Shown here piece after piece: positions 63,720-64,000 of a stretch of DNA of 64,000 bases (position 1 is the first letter of the stretch; each line of letters opens with the position of its first letter). Source of the stretch: Lachnospiraceae bacterium C6A11 (GTDB taxonomy: Bacteria > Bacillota > Clostridia > Lachnospirales > Lachnospiraceae); the NCBI GenBank assembly GCA_000702245.1, contig JNKY01000019.1:97176-161175 (forward strand). The letters are read 5' to 3'. The notes beneath the pieces were generated by a model. The model saw only the letters and a program-made list of their open reading frames with translations. It made no database searches and was not told the origin of the DNA. A program made the position numbers and the translations under genes.

Positions 63720-64000
63720 TGAGATTTCTCCTAAAACATAGTATTATATAAAAAAACAGGAGGAACTCACTATGGCACGTAAAAACAAACAACACGACAA
63801 ACAGTTTAAACTAGATGCTGTAAGATATGTTAAAGAGCATCCAGATCTCACACAAGTCGAATGCGCTAAAAATCTTGGTATCAGCATTACCACTCTAGCC
63901 AGATGGCTATCCCAGTACAGAGATAATGACGGTGATATCCCTGTAAGAGGATCCGGTAACTATGCTACTGACGAACAAAAGGAAATAGCTCGCCTCAAGC
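63720..64000 (+). mobile_element. IS3-family insertion sequence, left part
   Basis: Begins at or near TGAGATTTCTCC (63720), consistent with an IS end starting TG, and carries the first transposase ORF. The other end is outside the window, so the terminal inverted repeat and target duplication cannot be verified. Confidence 0.7.
63772..64000 (+). CDS. IS3-family transposase OrfA (partial, runs off window)
   Basis: 76 codons visible from ATG 63772, 8 nt after AGGAGG. DNA-binding helix-turn-helix of IS3 OrfA: KQFKLDAVRYVKEHPDLTQ, ECAKNLGISITTLARWLSQY, then RGSGNYATDEQKEIARLK, which begins the leucine-zipper-like part. OrfB with the DDE catalytic domain would follow outside the window, normally by -1 frameshift. 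Confidence 0.9.
   Translation, partial: MARKNKQHDKQFKLDAVRYVKEHPDLTQVECAKNLGISITTLARWLSQYRDNDGDIPVRGSGNYATDEQKEIARLK

Noticed and set aside
1..64000. tRNA, rRNA, CRISPR arrays, prophage genes and replication origin.
   Set aside because: Read for these and found no supporting signal in the window.

Overview
The window looks like chromosomal DNA of an anaerobic Gram-positive Clostridia, most likely a Lachnospiraceae (Butyrivibrio/Pseudobutyrivibrio/Roseburia-like). This rests on PolC, RNase J, IreB, a PASTA kinase next to RsgA/Rpe/ThiN, strong AGGAGG ribosome binding sites, the MEP isoprenoid pathway, and a Gram-positive type IV pilus locus with very large surface proteins. No 16S rRNA or tRNA is present, so the genus cannot be fixed.

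Layout. 1-1022: 3' part of glycogen synthase. 1103-5712: rqcH and an odd zinc-ribbon/membrane/solute-binding-protein fusion. 5725-19567: a dense housekeeping run, all on +: yicC, gmk, rpoZ, priA, def, fmt, rsmB, rlmN, stp, prkC, rsgA, rpe, thiN. 19631-21160: sodium/solute symporter. 21161-22201: about 1 kb without conventional genes. It holds a large multi-branched inverted-repeat element, a perfect 19-bp hairpin, and what reads as a complete type I toxin-antitoxin module: a 57-aa hydrophobic peptide with a sequestered ribosome binding site, 5'/3' complementary arms, and an antisense RNA with its own promoter and terminator. 22202-29726: bactofilin, pyrH, frr, uppS, cdsA, dxr, rseP, ispG. 29771-34612: polC. 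34785-40487: ireB, ruvX, a DUF1292 protein, rnjA, a YlbF-family gene, an MltG-like stub, an O-methyltransferase and a U32 peptidase.

40650-60741 is a type IV pilus locus: PilB with a tandem c-di-GMP-binding type N-terminus, PilT, PilC, major pilin, a PilM-PilN fusion, PilO-like protein, three minor prepilin-like proteins, a 1039-aa PilX-like protein and a 1997-aa secreted or anchored protein. No prepilin peptidase is in view. From about 48.5 kb the sequence becomes visibly richer in A+T. 61003-61560 is efp on the minus strand. 61631-63712 is the remnant of a YfhO-type multi-membrane protein whose 5' part has been cut off by an IS3-family element whose first ORF runs off the window end.

Functional links: prkC and stp (kinase/phosphatase) share the window with ireB, a known kinase substrate family. 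uppS, cdsA, dxr and ispG supply isoprenoid and phospholipid precursors for the envelope. PilB/PilT/PilC/PilM-N/PilO form the inner-membrane motor and alignment platform for the pilins downstream. Novel points most worth checking are the type I toxin-antitoxin candidate at 21686-22116, the inverted-repeat element just upstream, and the tandem-repeat leader of priA.
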